Assembly: GCA_047495785.1 (NCBI GenBank)
Contig: JBLDXI010000046.1
Span: 1,240,001 to 1,304,000, forward strand
Direction of reading: 5' to 3'
From: Lepidodermella squamata
Taxonomy: Eukaryota > Gastrotricha
DNA length: 64,000 bases
Shown: positions 30,668-39,841 of the stretch, piece by piece
Position numbering within the stretch: position 1 is the first letter of the stretch
How the letters are laid out: each line of letters begins with the position of its first letter
The notes under the pieces: model-generated
Databases searched by the model: none
What the model was told of the DNA's origin: nothing
Seen by the model: the letters and a program-made list of their open reading frames with translations, nothing else
Made by a program: the position numbers and the translations under genes

Positions 30668-31693
30668 TCATATTTCTGCCTCGAAGAGTAGACATAATTC
30701 GCTCATAGCGGATTCATTTCTGTCGATGACCCTGCATGCACATAATTTAGGTTCTTTGTGCCAGACTGGACCGAGTTGCGGGTAAACCTCCAACAAGGCA
30801 TTCAATTTTTGTTGGGAGTGTTTCGGATCATCAAAAACAGCTATTCTTGATATACCGCTTTGAATCATCGAAGCAATGCATGGACACTTGTCGGGTGGCC
30901 ATGAAGTCAAGAAAATTGTGCAGCCACGCGAATCATCGGTGCGGAACATGAGTGCAGCAAGAACTGCTTTACAGCAAGCAGGATACTCAATGCAGGATTC
31001 TTCGTCGGATTCTTCGTCAGAATTCCAACCGATGCCGATAATTTGGCCTCGTGTATTGACAATCACTGCACCGAATTTGCTGTCTTGGTTTTGCTGCGAA
31101 GCCAGAATTGCAGTTGACATGAAAAATTCCTCCCATTTCAGATATCGTTTTCCTTCTCCCAGGCAATTCCCTTCAACAAAGTTTTTCAAAGCGGCGAATT
31201 TATAGCGTGCGTCGATGTTTATTTTTTTTTCTTTCAATGGCTCAGTTCTTTCGGGAAAACAATATTTCGCCACTAAGTCCATATTAAAAGCCGTTGTCGA
31301 CACGATGGCTTTTGGTTTCAACTGCCGTAGCAGATAGAGAGCCTTCGTTTCAGGAGAATGAGTGAGATAGAGTGTGCAATTCGTTAAATCATTGACACTT
31401 TTGAACAGGACAGCGTTCATCTCCGATTCAATGTAGGCGTCAGTCATATTTTGATGAGGTCCATCTATTGGTCCATCGTAGCCGACGCCTGCTAAATACC
31501 CGTTCTCGGTAACTAAACAAACTCCAGCTTTCTCAGTGTTATTGCAGTGCCTAGCAGTTCTCGATCTCAAAATAGCCAAGTAGGCGATCCCCATGTATAG
31601 AGTATGCTCCCAGTCAGGCTCGTCTTTTTCTTCTCTAAGATACAGGTACAAGCCAGCTTCATCCCTTGAACTTAGATCAACCGAAGTCCCCAT
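30668..31693 (-). CDS. Deaminase-like B2: pseudo-deaminase partner
   Basis: A 341-residue paralogue of B1. Domain 1 (about 27-120) has TLYMGIAYLAILRS, GVCLVTENGYLAGVGYDG, ESEMNAVLF and THSPETKAL (no Cys). Domain 2 (about 195-300) has WEEFFMSTAILAS, AVIVNTRGQIIGIGWN, ACCKAVLAALMF at the HAE position and DKCPCIASMIQSGISR at the PCxxC position. HAE is lost but the CC...CxC pattern is conserved with B1 and B3. The first 44 residues equal those of B3 while the rest differs markedly. An acceptor-like CTTACTAG lies 30 bases upstream of the ATG. Confidence 0.75.
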   Translation of the reverse strand: MGTSVDLSSRDEAGLYLYLREEKDEPDWEHTLYMGIAYLAILRSRTARHCNNTEKAGVCLVTENGYLAGVGYDGPIDGPHQNMTDAYIESEMNAVLFKSVNDLTNCTLYLTHSPETKALYLLRQLKPKAIVSTTAFNMDLVAKYCFPERTEPLKEKKINIDARYKFAALKNFVEGNCLGEGKRYLKWEEFFMSTAILASQQNQDSKFGAVIVNTRGQIIGIGWNSDEESDEESCIEYPACCKAVLAALMFRTDDSRGCTIFLTSWPPDKCPCIASMIQSGISRIAVFDDPKHSQQKLNALLEVYPQLGPVWHKEPKLCACRVIDRNESAMSELCLLFEAEI

Positions 31694-32400
31694 AGTGGTG
31701 TTTGATCCGCCACGGCCACTATGCTAGTAAGCAATTGAATTATTATTTAGATAAAACTAATTTAGGCCGAAGATGCTAGAAGCCAACATATGGTTGTATA
31801 GCCGATAAAATAATAAGTAGGGTTGCCAATAACTAATATTAAAGTATTACTAGCTTGTGAGGTGCAGAATAGCACGCGCAATTGTCTGAACGGTAATTTC
31901 AGGCTACTTATAAACTTGAGCTTCCCGGTAGTATCGAGATAATGAAACGTAAGGTATTATGAATTATAATTCATGGTATTCACTTGATAAAAAAATTTCG
32001 ACGACAGGCTCTCATTATTGTAGTCAATTATTACCGCTTGGTTGTCCTTTAAATAAATAGCACAAGGCCACCGAAGTAATACCAGCATGAAGTATTGTAT
32101 GAAGCAGTTATCTTTATCTTTGGAGCCATCCGACCTCAGCTTGGAGCGTAGGAGTTTCGCCGTCAAGATAGTGGCACTAGCTGACATGTGCCTCGCAAAA
32201 AAACCGATTAATTCTTCAGTCGCCAACCCGAAATATCATATAGGTATCATTCCACCACTCCATGGTTAATTTTTCCGGTGCATTTTCAGTACTTGAATTT
32301 AGCCACTCCTTCAGCAACTCTACCGCAATTACTGCCGCATCCTTGAGACTTTATTTGTGGCAAATCCCACCACAGGATAAGTAAAAAAGCCAGATTTCAC
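31694..32400. repeat. 5' flank of B2, duplicated at 39842-40500
   Basis: The first ~220 bases upstream of the B2 start are nearly identical to those upstream of B3 (39842 onward), including TTAGGCCGAAGATGCTAGAAG and TAGGGTTGCCAATAACTAAT. Similarity continues, with small indels, to about 32400. The likely promoter of both B genes is therefore shared. I see no gene here. Confidence 0.8.
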
Positions 32401-32919
32401 GCAAATCGTTTATTTCCTGTCAGCTATATCTTTCTATCACTTTCGAGACGACATGTTTCGCAATATATCATATCAGATTATACGATTTATGGTGCTTCAC
32501 AAAATAGCCGAGAAATAGCCCAATACCAATTCAGGGCATTGTTACAATACGACAAGCCTGGAATAGCAAGTATAGAGAAAGCATAATACATAGCCCAAGA
32601 AAAGCCGACATCAAAAAATCAAGTAAACTACAAACAAAATTGCTAAGATTCTTCCAAACTGCACAAATTGTCACTGATTGCCGAGCGCACGAAAATAAGT
32701 AACAGACAAAATATATATATTTGTATAATCAATATATCAAGTAAAAATTGCATCGAATCGCGACGAAAAACAGTCAATTACTCTATGGTTATGTTACTAA
32801 GAAAAATCGAGAATGACAGTGTGTTTTCAAAGAAGAGGTGGCTGAAAGCAATTTCTCACAAAATTTGTAAAAAACAGGCAGTAAACGATGTTAACAAAAA
32901 ACGGACCAAAATGTTAACT

Positions 32920-34454
32920 TCATAGAACTTCAAGGTCAACATGTCGCACTTCAGGGTATTTCTTCTTCAAATTCTTCTCAACCCGATCGATTTCCGCACC
33001 AATCAGGTCGACAATACCCTCCCCGTGCCGCAACATGAACGCCTCAAGGTCGTCCGTGTGCTTCGACGCTTTTTGCAGTTCCATCAGCAGAATATCCAGG
33101 TCAATTCGGTCGAGGTAGACCCGCGTCAATTCGCGCCCGTCGATATCGACTTCGGCCTTGAAACGCACCCGCCTGCCGCCCATTTCGGTCGCTTTTATAT
33201 CGTGAACAGCTCGAATGACTCGATCAGCATCCAGTTCTTGCCGCATCATTTCACGCCGCGTTTCTGGGATCGACTGGCCGACGAGTATTACGGCATTTGT
33301 ATAAATGATTGAGGAGGCGACACCGCCGAGTAGCGTGCCGATGATGAGAGAACCGACCGCGTCGGGAATGTGCGAAGCGTAGACGTGCGACAGCGCGAGG
33401 CAGGTGGCGGCTACGCCGACGCCGAGAACTGCGACACAGTCCTCGGCTAGCACAACATTGACTGAAGGATCATAACCACGACGAACGTATTCTCTATAGA
33501 AAAAATAGGAATTCAACAAATTTGATCGCGAAGTAGATTCGAATTTCGCTTAAAATTTAATCAATTTTTTTTTGAAGGATTTGTGGATTTTCGGTCACAT
33601 CTTTATGCTCATCTTTTAAATTCAGGGGATCGAGAATTTTAACCATTTTTTCTATTTTTTAATGGGTCTTACTTCAAGCGGAACCAAATTTTTGAATTTT
33701 CCATGAGCCTAAAACCAATTTTCGAAAACTTTCCAGAATGACGCGATTATAAATCATCATCGAAACTCAGCGTAAATTCTGTATAAGACGCATTTTTCAC
33801 TATAGAGTTAATACATTGCCTTAATTTTCTAGAAATATTCGAAAAGCGACTTTTTGCTTATCTAAGGTTCCGCAACATGCAGGTTTGGTTCCATCAGAAT
33901 ACATTCTGATATTAATTTCCAGTGCCAAATCCAAATTTTAGGCAAAAAATTTGAATAACATCAATTTTTGAATTTTTAAGATAGATTTCTCGAATTAGGG
34001 CCTCATCACGACTTCTCAAAAACTGAAGATAAATTCCTGAATACGGCGGGAAAAAAATTAAAAAAAAATAGTTAAAATTCAATATTCACTAAAACTTCAT
34101 TTTCAACTTTTTAAGGTGGATTTTTTAGAAAACATACATAAAAGGTAGTTTAGCCTCGGCCGCGGCGCGTCGAATTTGGCGAGCTCCGACGAGCAGACTG
34201 CCGCTTTCGGTTATGAAAGACCCGCCTAGAATAACTAGAGCCCAAGATAGAGATTCGAGCTGTTCCGGGTGAAGAAGGGCTTGAATGCCGTGGAACCACG
34301 ACAGGCCAGCGCCGACGAAGAAAATACCAACGCCAGAAATCAGCGAGCTGATGTAGGTCAAATTATACCAGCCATATCTAAATAATCAAATTAAATATGA
34401 AAAATAATCATGGAAAAAAATTACGGATGAATTTGGTCTGGTCTTCTTTTCGAC
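32920..34454 (-). pseudogene. SLC30A9 copy 2, 5'-truncated
   Basis: Three exons of the SLC30A9 paralogue remain: part of one exon (about 34432-34454, SKRRPDQIHP), a complete exon 34377-34138 (YGWYNLTYISSLISGVG...FITESGSLLVGARQ, transmembrane segments) and the last exon 33493-32920 (EYVRRGYDPSVN...HVDLEVL). Splice sites and phases match copy 3. Homology stops at 34454, and the sequence beyond is unrelated. Coding frames are intact. The last exon differs from copy 3 at about 23 bases but only two residues, so it evolved under constraint until recently or is gene-converted. Confidence 0.75.
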
Positions 34455-35320
34455 TTCGTCTTCTTACGACCGAAAATTGGCCGCGCGCTCACACACCACG
34501 CTCCTATGGCTCCTACTTGGGGTCAATGCAATTTTTTCCATTTTACCTAAATTCTCCATCTTTTTGCTTAATGAGGCGCAACTTCTGATGAGGATAAAAA
34601 GACGTGTCCTAAAAAGAACTGAAGTTCAACGCTCGCAGTTCACCAGCTTCGTTATATGTGTATGGTATAACATGAGTAAAGAGTTCATTTCTGAACGGAG
34701 TCGACCGAGATTTACGAATCGAAACGAGCCGGAGGCGAGTTGAGATGAGTAAATCGAGTACGGCGAGTTCAGATATAAACGATTTACGAATGTTATACCG
34801 TAAAATATCGAATTGTCAAAGCTACTCGACCTATATTTTTGACGACAATTCTATATTTGTGCGCTGCGCACCACCACTTTTACAAATTACAAAGTAATCC
34901 CACCTTCCTGACCACCGTTCGAAGTCTATATGCTCTGTCCGGGCCTTAATCCTCTCCAACCTAAATATTGTCGTTAGTTGTAGTTATGTCACATGCGAAG
35001 CAAGGACGGAATGAAAAGCATTTTGGTTGTTCGACCGCGCGCCCGGAGGGTGTAACCGGTGAAAAATCGGGAATCATGTACCGCCGCGACTGTGAAAACT
35101 TACTCACTCCTTATTACGCAATCATACATTCATACTTACAATCAAGTCACGGGGTTGCGTACTTGTATAGCGTATTACCTATGTCAGATTTTCCAATAAA
35201 TAGCATTCGAGCGCAGTGAAAGAAATCGCGCTGAAATGGAATCTTTACAAAAAAGCGAAGAAATTTCCAAACCACGCGCTATTTACAGCCTGATATGAGT
35301 GTACCTATATAGTACGGTGG
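34455..35320. other. Insertion or rearranged segment, no gene recognised
   Basis: This sequence begins exactly where SLC30A9 copy 2 breaks off and has no counterpart near copy 3. Short open frames at 34477-35219 show no domain. It ends in the hairpin array at 35326. Confidence 0.4.
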
Positions 35321-35325
35321 ATGTT

Positions 35326-35591
35326 ACTGTAAACTGCAAGTACAGTGATCGAGGCTGTACTTCGTGTACAGTCATCAAGGCTGTACTTCGAGTACAGTCA
35401 TCAATGCTGTACTTCGTGTACAGTAATCAAGGCTGTACAGCGGTCTACAGTCTCCCATACAGCTGTACTTCCGTGTACAGCCTGATGAGCTGTACTTCCG
35501 GTACAGCCACCAAAAGACTGTACAATAAAAGTACAGCTCAGGACTGTACCGGAGAGTACAGCCGGGTGTTATACTGTACTAGCCAGTACAG
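35326..35591. repeat. Array of CTGTAC/GTACAG mini-hairpins
   Basis: About ten short palindromes of the form CTGTAC-loop-GTACAG occur in 266 bases: 35326-35346 (variant), 35355-35371, 35381-35397, 35407-35423, 35433-35450 (imperfect), 35463-35480, 35490-35506, 35518-35536, 35544-35561 and 35574-35591. Loops change (TTCGT, TTCGA, TTCCGT, TTCCG, AATAAAA, CGGAGA, TAGCCA) while the stem is kept. The first spacers resemble each other (TCATCAAGG, TCATCAATG, TAATCAAGG). Confidence 0.85.
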
Positions 35592-35798
35592 ACACTTTTT
35601 TGCCTGAAGTGCGGGTTCTTCCGCGCCACGAACGTATTTGTCATAAGAACGAAACCGCCATGGACTGCAAACTTGTTGCTGTCAACTAATGACAGCAAGG
35701 TTACAAGCTGGTAAAATATCGCCGGGGATAACATAGAGAACCAGGCTGTCACCTTGTAAGGACAAAATTCGGTATCTTTGTTGCCAATTCCTCTAGAT

Positions 35799-36269
35799 TC
35801 AAGCCAGCCTGCTCAGCGAAACCATCGCGTTTTTCAGCTCAGACCGGTAAATTTCGGGGATGCCGACCCAGTTTTCCGATCTCACGCGAGCCCTCATCTT
35901 GGCAAGAGCTATATCGGACTCGACTGAGTAGTAAAAATTGCTGATGCTGTTGCCACTGTTGCCGCAGTCGTAGAACTGGCCGGCAGGTAACGGAGGGGCG
36001 GACGGTGCCACAGGAAGCTGGCTAGATATAGCCACGCTTGCTATTGCGGGTAACGATGAATCAGGCGCATTGAATGAATTGCTAGGCGTTGAAGAATTTC
36101 GTGGAACTAAGTGGGCGATAGTTGAGTTGTTGTAGGTAACACTTGCCGCAGATGAAACAGTTTTAGTGTCGACAGCGTCCAACTCAGTCTGGCCTGTGTG
36201 AACTCTACCAGCGTGAATCTTAAGGCCGCGTTCATTTTTAAAAGTTTTATTGCAAACTTTGCAAAGCAT
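35799..36269 (-). CDS. C2H2 zinc-finger ORF, possibly retroelement-derived
   Basis: A 156-residue ORF starts MLCKVCNKTFKNERGLKIHAGRVH, a single C2H2 finger (C3, C6, H19, H24). A Ser/Thr/Ala/Pro-rich linker follows, then a short charged C-terminus (MRARVRSENWVGIPEIYRSELK). A lone N-terminal finger of the form CxxCxxxFxxxxGLxxH is typical of some R2/NeSL-type LINE ORFs, but no RT follows within the window, so a cellular gene or a fragment is equally possible. The function is unknown. Confidence 0.45.
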   Translation of the reverse strand: MLCKVCNKTFKNERGLKIHAGRVHTGQTELDAVDTKTVSSAASVTYNNSTIAHLVPRNSSTPSNSFNAPDSSLPAIASVAISSQLPVAPSAPPLPAGQFYDCGNSGNSISNFYYSVESDIALAKMRARVRSENWVGIPEIYRSELKNAMVSLSRLA

Positions 36270-37410
36270 CTTGTTGCGAATAAAACACCAAGTGAAGAAT
36301 GAGTAGCTACATTAATTCATTTCACGCATCAATCGTATCGCGCGTTAACGTGTTGTTGTTATGAATCGATCACCAATTTTTACTTTTATTATCCCTTGTT
36401 ACGAAAAGATCACCATTTTCGAAATATTAATCGGGAATTACTTAATTTTTGTTACGAAAAGTTCACCACCTTCGATACGAATATGAATTGATACGAATTT
36501 ACTCTATCTGAAAATATCACGTTACGAATGAATCACGGTACGAATTTGCTGGTACGAACTTACTATGAATCTTTTATTGAAAACTGATCGATTTTTAAAA
36601 AGATAGAAGGGGGGTCCCAAAACGGCACCCAAAGTCTATCTGCTTGCAACTTTTTCTGAAATCCGATTTCAGCTCCAATCGTCTTGATTTTTATGTCAAA
36701 CGAAAGCTGAAGAGACGGAGAATTTTATGCAAAAAACCCATGATTTAAACATCGAAAGTGTCCACAATCACCACACGTTACGGTAGCCTAGGCTTTTTAG
36801 CTAGCTTTGGCTAAATGGAACAAGCTGATTAGCTTCACATTTCTCCTAGTGTTATCTTATTCGCGATGATTTCAGGCAAAAAATTGGTGTAGTCCTGCGT
36901 CCGTCAACATCTCCGTCACGATTCGATGGGGTTTTTATTTGACGTTGGATACCCCATCCATGTGGCTACTCGGAATCCGGGTGCCATTCGAATCAGGGCC
37001 CTTGGAAACGTGTAAAAAAGCAAAGAGACCAGGGGGTCATATTTTGACGCCAACCGAGTAACCTCAAATACGGTACAATCACAGTTCATATTCAATGCCG
37101 TTTCGTCGCATTTTTCATTCTATAGAATAAAAATGGAAAATGGTATTATAGCGTTACGAATATCTGCATATTATGAGTATAATGCCTGGCTCGTTCTAAT
37201 CATTGCTGAATGAAAAAGTGCTCCAATGAACCGAGTTTAACACCGAGTTTAATAACACCACGGCAAATCGAATCTAATTTTTATTTAAATTCCAAGATAA
37301 GCTGGGTATGATTAAGCATTAAAGAGTCAGAAATATCTGGCAAAGCTAGAAGCTGTCGCCGGCAACTGGCAAGCATTTATTTAATGCAAATCAGGGTAAG
37401 CAAACGCGGG
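36270..37410. other. No gene; contains a relic of the 17-18 kb element family
   Basis: The stretch 36950-37080 resembles the end region of the CTACCGTCA element (compare 17910-18030: CTATTCGGAATCC, GGTGCCAT, GAATCAGGRCC, GAAACGTGT, CAGGGGGT). ACGAA-rich short motifs occur at 36360-36560. No coding region is supported. Confidence 0.4.
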
Positions 37411-38559
37411 TCAAATTTCGGTATCAATGTTTCTCAATATTTCAGCCCAAAATGAAATGAAACTTGATAAGTGTTTTTTTAAGAGCGCAGTGTCTGATTC
37501 GACGCTTTCGGGGCAGTTTTTCATTTTATGATACAAGGAGCCACAAAGATGACAGATCGTGTCTTGCTTAATTTTCAAAACCATGCGAACAGAGTTGATG
37601 AAATCAGTCGTTAGATGGGTGGCTACTTTCTCGTGTGTTCGTTTCTCAGGCAACCAGTGTCTCGCAGACCAGTCATTCAACTGTAGAAGAGCATCATCGT
37701 CGAGATGTTGCTTGGTATTGGGGTCGAGCCGCGGGAGGACATAAATTTTTTTTATTCCTGATTGAATCATGCTCATCCCACACGAATATCGCATTTCTTT
37801 CTTGTCTTCTTCCGGCTTAACTGAATTTTCGGCGTCACACGGCATCCGAGTAACATATAGCGTGCATTTCTCCAAATTTATGCGATGCCGAAAGAGAAGA
37901 GCGTTAATTTCAGCGTGACAATTATCGTCATTGGGCGCCACTTTCTCCACCCCGGTAGGGCTTCCACACCAACCGATTGAAACCACTCTGCTGATGTCAT
38001 CAACGATAACGCATCCGACTTTGTAGTCTAGTTTCGAACGCTTGGCAGCAAACATCGCCAAAATCATGTGAAATTCCTCCCATGAGATGCGATCCAAATT
38101 TGATTTGAAGAATGTGTCTGCAACAGGCTGACAAATGAGATTGAAACAATTGCGTCGTTTCTTAACGTTCTCGTTTTGTTCCACGACGGGCGCTGTCGTT
38201 TTATATTTATGGTTGACCTTTACTAATTTGTAATAGTACTGGCATTGTTTGTCGACTATTTTGACACCGAAAAGGATTACGATGCCCGGTAACATCGCCT
38301 GAGTCCTGAAATGGAAAGCGTTCATTTCAGCATCGATGACCATCCGAGCAGCCTGTCCATGGACTAAATTTCTTGGATGACCCCGATAGCCAATGCCAAT
38401 AATCTCGTCTTTGTACTTCTTCACCAGGCAAGCTCCATGCTTGTGTTGCATATCTTGGCATCTTAAGGCGGCAGCTAGCGCTACTGAGTAGTAGTATCGT
38501 GACCAGCGAACATCATATGGATTGTTTATTTCATCCTCGATATTTTGCCATTCAGACAT
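37411..38559 (-). CDS. Deaminase-like A3: double deaminase fold plus CCHC zinc knuckle
   Basis: A 382-residue paralogue when started at the internal ATG at 38559; the upstream ATG at 38682 would overlap B3 and has no homology. Domain 1 has RYYYSVALAAALRC and DAEMNAFHFR without zinc cysteines. Domain 2 has NCHAEINALLF (HAE about 215-217), RMPC (Cys241) and SCGMSMIQSGIKK (Cys260). The insertion between zinc cysteines is 18 residues, shorter than in A2 (26) and A1 (35). The CCHC knuckle (CHLCGSLYHKMKNC) is about 336-349. It lies 94 bp after B3, with an acceptor-like TTTCTAG 16 bases before the ATG. Of the A copies it is closest to A2. Confidence 0.8.
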   Translation of the reverse strand: MSEWQNIEDEINNPYDVRWSRYYYSVALAAALRCQDMQHKHGACLVKKYKDEIIGIGYRGHPRNLVHGQAARMVIDAEMNAFHFRTQAMLPGIVILFGVKIVDKQCQYYYKLVKVNHKYKTTAPVVEQNENVKKRRNCFNLICQPVADTFFKSNLDRISWEEFHMILAMFAAKRSKLDYKVGCVIVDDISRVVSIGWCGSPTGVEKVAPNDDNCHAEINALLFRHRINLEKCTLYVTRMPCDAENSVKPEEDKKEMRYSCGMSMIQSGIKKIYVLPRLDPNTKQHLDDDALLQLNDWSARHWLPEKRTHEKVATHLTTDFINSVRMVLKIKQDTICHLCGSLYHKMKNCPESVESDTALLKKHLSSFISFWAEILRNIDTEI

Positions 38560-38653
38560 TATATAAAACTTTAAACTAGAAATGTATAAAATTTTCAATT
38601 GTTCGTCGTTGTGAAAAATAAAATGCACGCTATCACTTAGGTAGTTTATTAAC
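38560..38653 (-). promoter_or_regulatory. Operon-like gap between B3 and A3
   Basis: The minus strand reads stop TGA, then GTTAATAAACTACC (AATAAA within six bases of the stop), an AT-rich stretch, and ACATTTCTAG at 38576, 16 bases before the A3 ATG. The arrangement matches the B2-A2 gap although the sequences have diverged, which argues for functional conservation. Confidence 0.5.
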
Positions 38654-39841
38654 TCAACTGATCTGCAAAGGTGATTCATCACTTGTGATCACAAGGTCCT
38701 GGCCTGGAAAAAGGTTGCATATTGCCCCCATCGCGATTCCACTCTTACTGGCAATCCTACAGGCAACTAATTTGGGTTCTTTGTGCCAAACTGGACCGGG
38801 TTGAGGGTACACATTTAGCAATTTACTTAACTTTTTTTGGTCGTCACCATCGCTTGGGTTACCCAAAATAGCGATCCTTGATATGCCACATTGAATCATT
38901 GAAGGAATGCACCGACATTTATCGCGATCGGCATCTTCCAACCCTAATGGCCATGAGGTCATAAAAATAGTGCAGCCTCGTGAATCATCGGTGCGGAACA
39001 TGAGTGCAGCAAGAACTGCTTTACAGCAAGCAAGGTACTCAACATTTGATTCTTCGTCAGAATTCGATTCTGTGCCAATTGCTTCTGCACATTGTTGGTC
39101 GGACTTGTCTTCGGAATTCGATTCTGTGCCAATTGCTTCTGGATATCCTTTGCCAGAATTCCAACCTATGCCGATAATTTGGCCCCGAGTATTAACAATC
39201 ACTGCACCGAATTTACTGTTCAGGTTCTGTTGCGACGCCAAGATAGCAGTTGACATAAAAAATTCCTCCCATTCCAAGAAACGTGTTTTTTCTCCCTGGT
39301 GGTTGTTCTTGACAAATTCTATCAGAGCTGGCAGCTTCAGGCCTGCATTAAGCTCCACCCGAGTCGCTGACAAAATCCAATGAATTTTTTTAGGAAAGCA
39401 ATATTCTTTCACTAAGTCCGTCTCAGCTGCACTGTAAACTGTTGCCGACACGATTGCTTTTGGCTTCAACTGTCTAATTAGATAGAGAGCCTTCGTGTCA
39501 GGAAAATGAGTAAGATAGATAGTGCAATTCGTTAAATCAACGACACTTTTAAATAGAACAGCGTTCATCTCCGATTCAATATAGGCTTCAGTCATATCTT
39601 GATGAGCTCCATCTATTGGTCCATCGTAACCGACGCCTGCTATATACCCGCTTTCGTCGACTATACAAACTCCAGCTTTCTCAGTCTTATTGCTGTGCCG
39701 CGCAGTGCTTGATCTCAAAATAGCTAAGTAAGCGATCCCCATGTATAGAGTATGCTCCCAGTCAGGCTCGTCTTTTTCTTCTCTAAGATACAGGTACAAG
39801 CCAGCTTCATCCCTTGAACTTAGATCAACCGAAGTCCCCAT
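38654..39841 (-). CDS. Deaminase-like B3: pseudo-deaminase partner
   Basis: A 395-residue paralogue of B1 and B2. Domain 1 has TLYMGIAYLAILRS, GVCIVDESGYIAGVGYDG, ESEMNAVLF and THFPDTKAL. Domain 2 has WEEFFMSTAILAS, AVIVNTRGQIIGIGWN, ACCKAVLAALMF (no HAE) and DKCRCIPSMIQCGISR (CxC). It is longer than B2 because of an acidic insertion before the CC motif, in which an AIGTESNS segment occurs twice (tandem duplication, about 39055-39150), and a longer region before CRC. It shares the first 44 residues and the promoter with B2. Confidence 0.75.
   Translation of the reverse strand: MGTSVDLSSRDEAGLYLYLREEKDEPDWEHTLYMGIAYLAILRSSTARHSNKTEKAGVCIVDESGYIAGVGYDGPIDGAHQDMTEAYIESEMNAVLFKSVVDLTNCTIYLTHFPDTKALYLIRQLKPKAIVSATVYSAAETDLVKEYCFPKKIHWILSATRVELNAGLKLPALIEFVKNNHQGEKTRFLEWEEFFMSTAILASQQNLNSKFGAVIVNTRGQIIGIGWNSGKGYPEAIGTESNSEDKSDQQCAEAIGTESNSDEESNVEYLACCKAVLAALMFRTDDSRGCTIFMTSWPLGLEDADRDKCRCIPSMIQCGISRIAILGNPSDGDDQKKLSKLLNVYPQPGPVWHKEPKLVACRIASKSGIAMGAICNLFPGQDLVITSDESPLQIS

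Noticed and set aside
35326-35591. CRISPR-like array
   Set aside because: Repeats are short palindromes with variable loops and partly similar spacers in a eukaryotic genome without cas genes; it is not a CRISPR array.
38560-38682. Upstream ATG at 38682 as the start of deaminase A3
   Set aside because: It would overlap the end of B3, adds 41 residues with no counterpart in A1 or A2, and lies upstream of the acceptor-like site; the ATG at 38559 fits the family.
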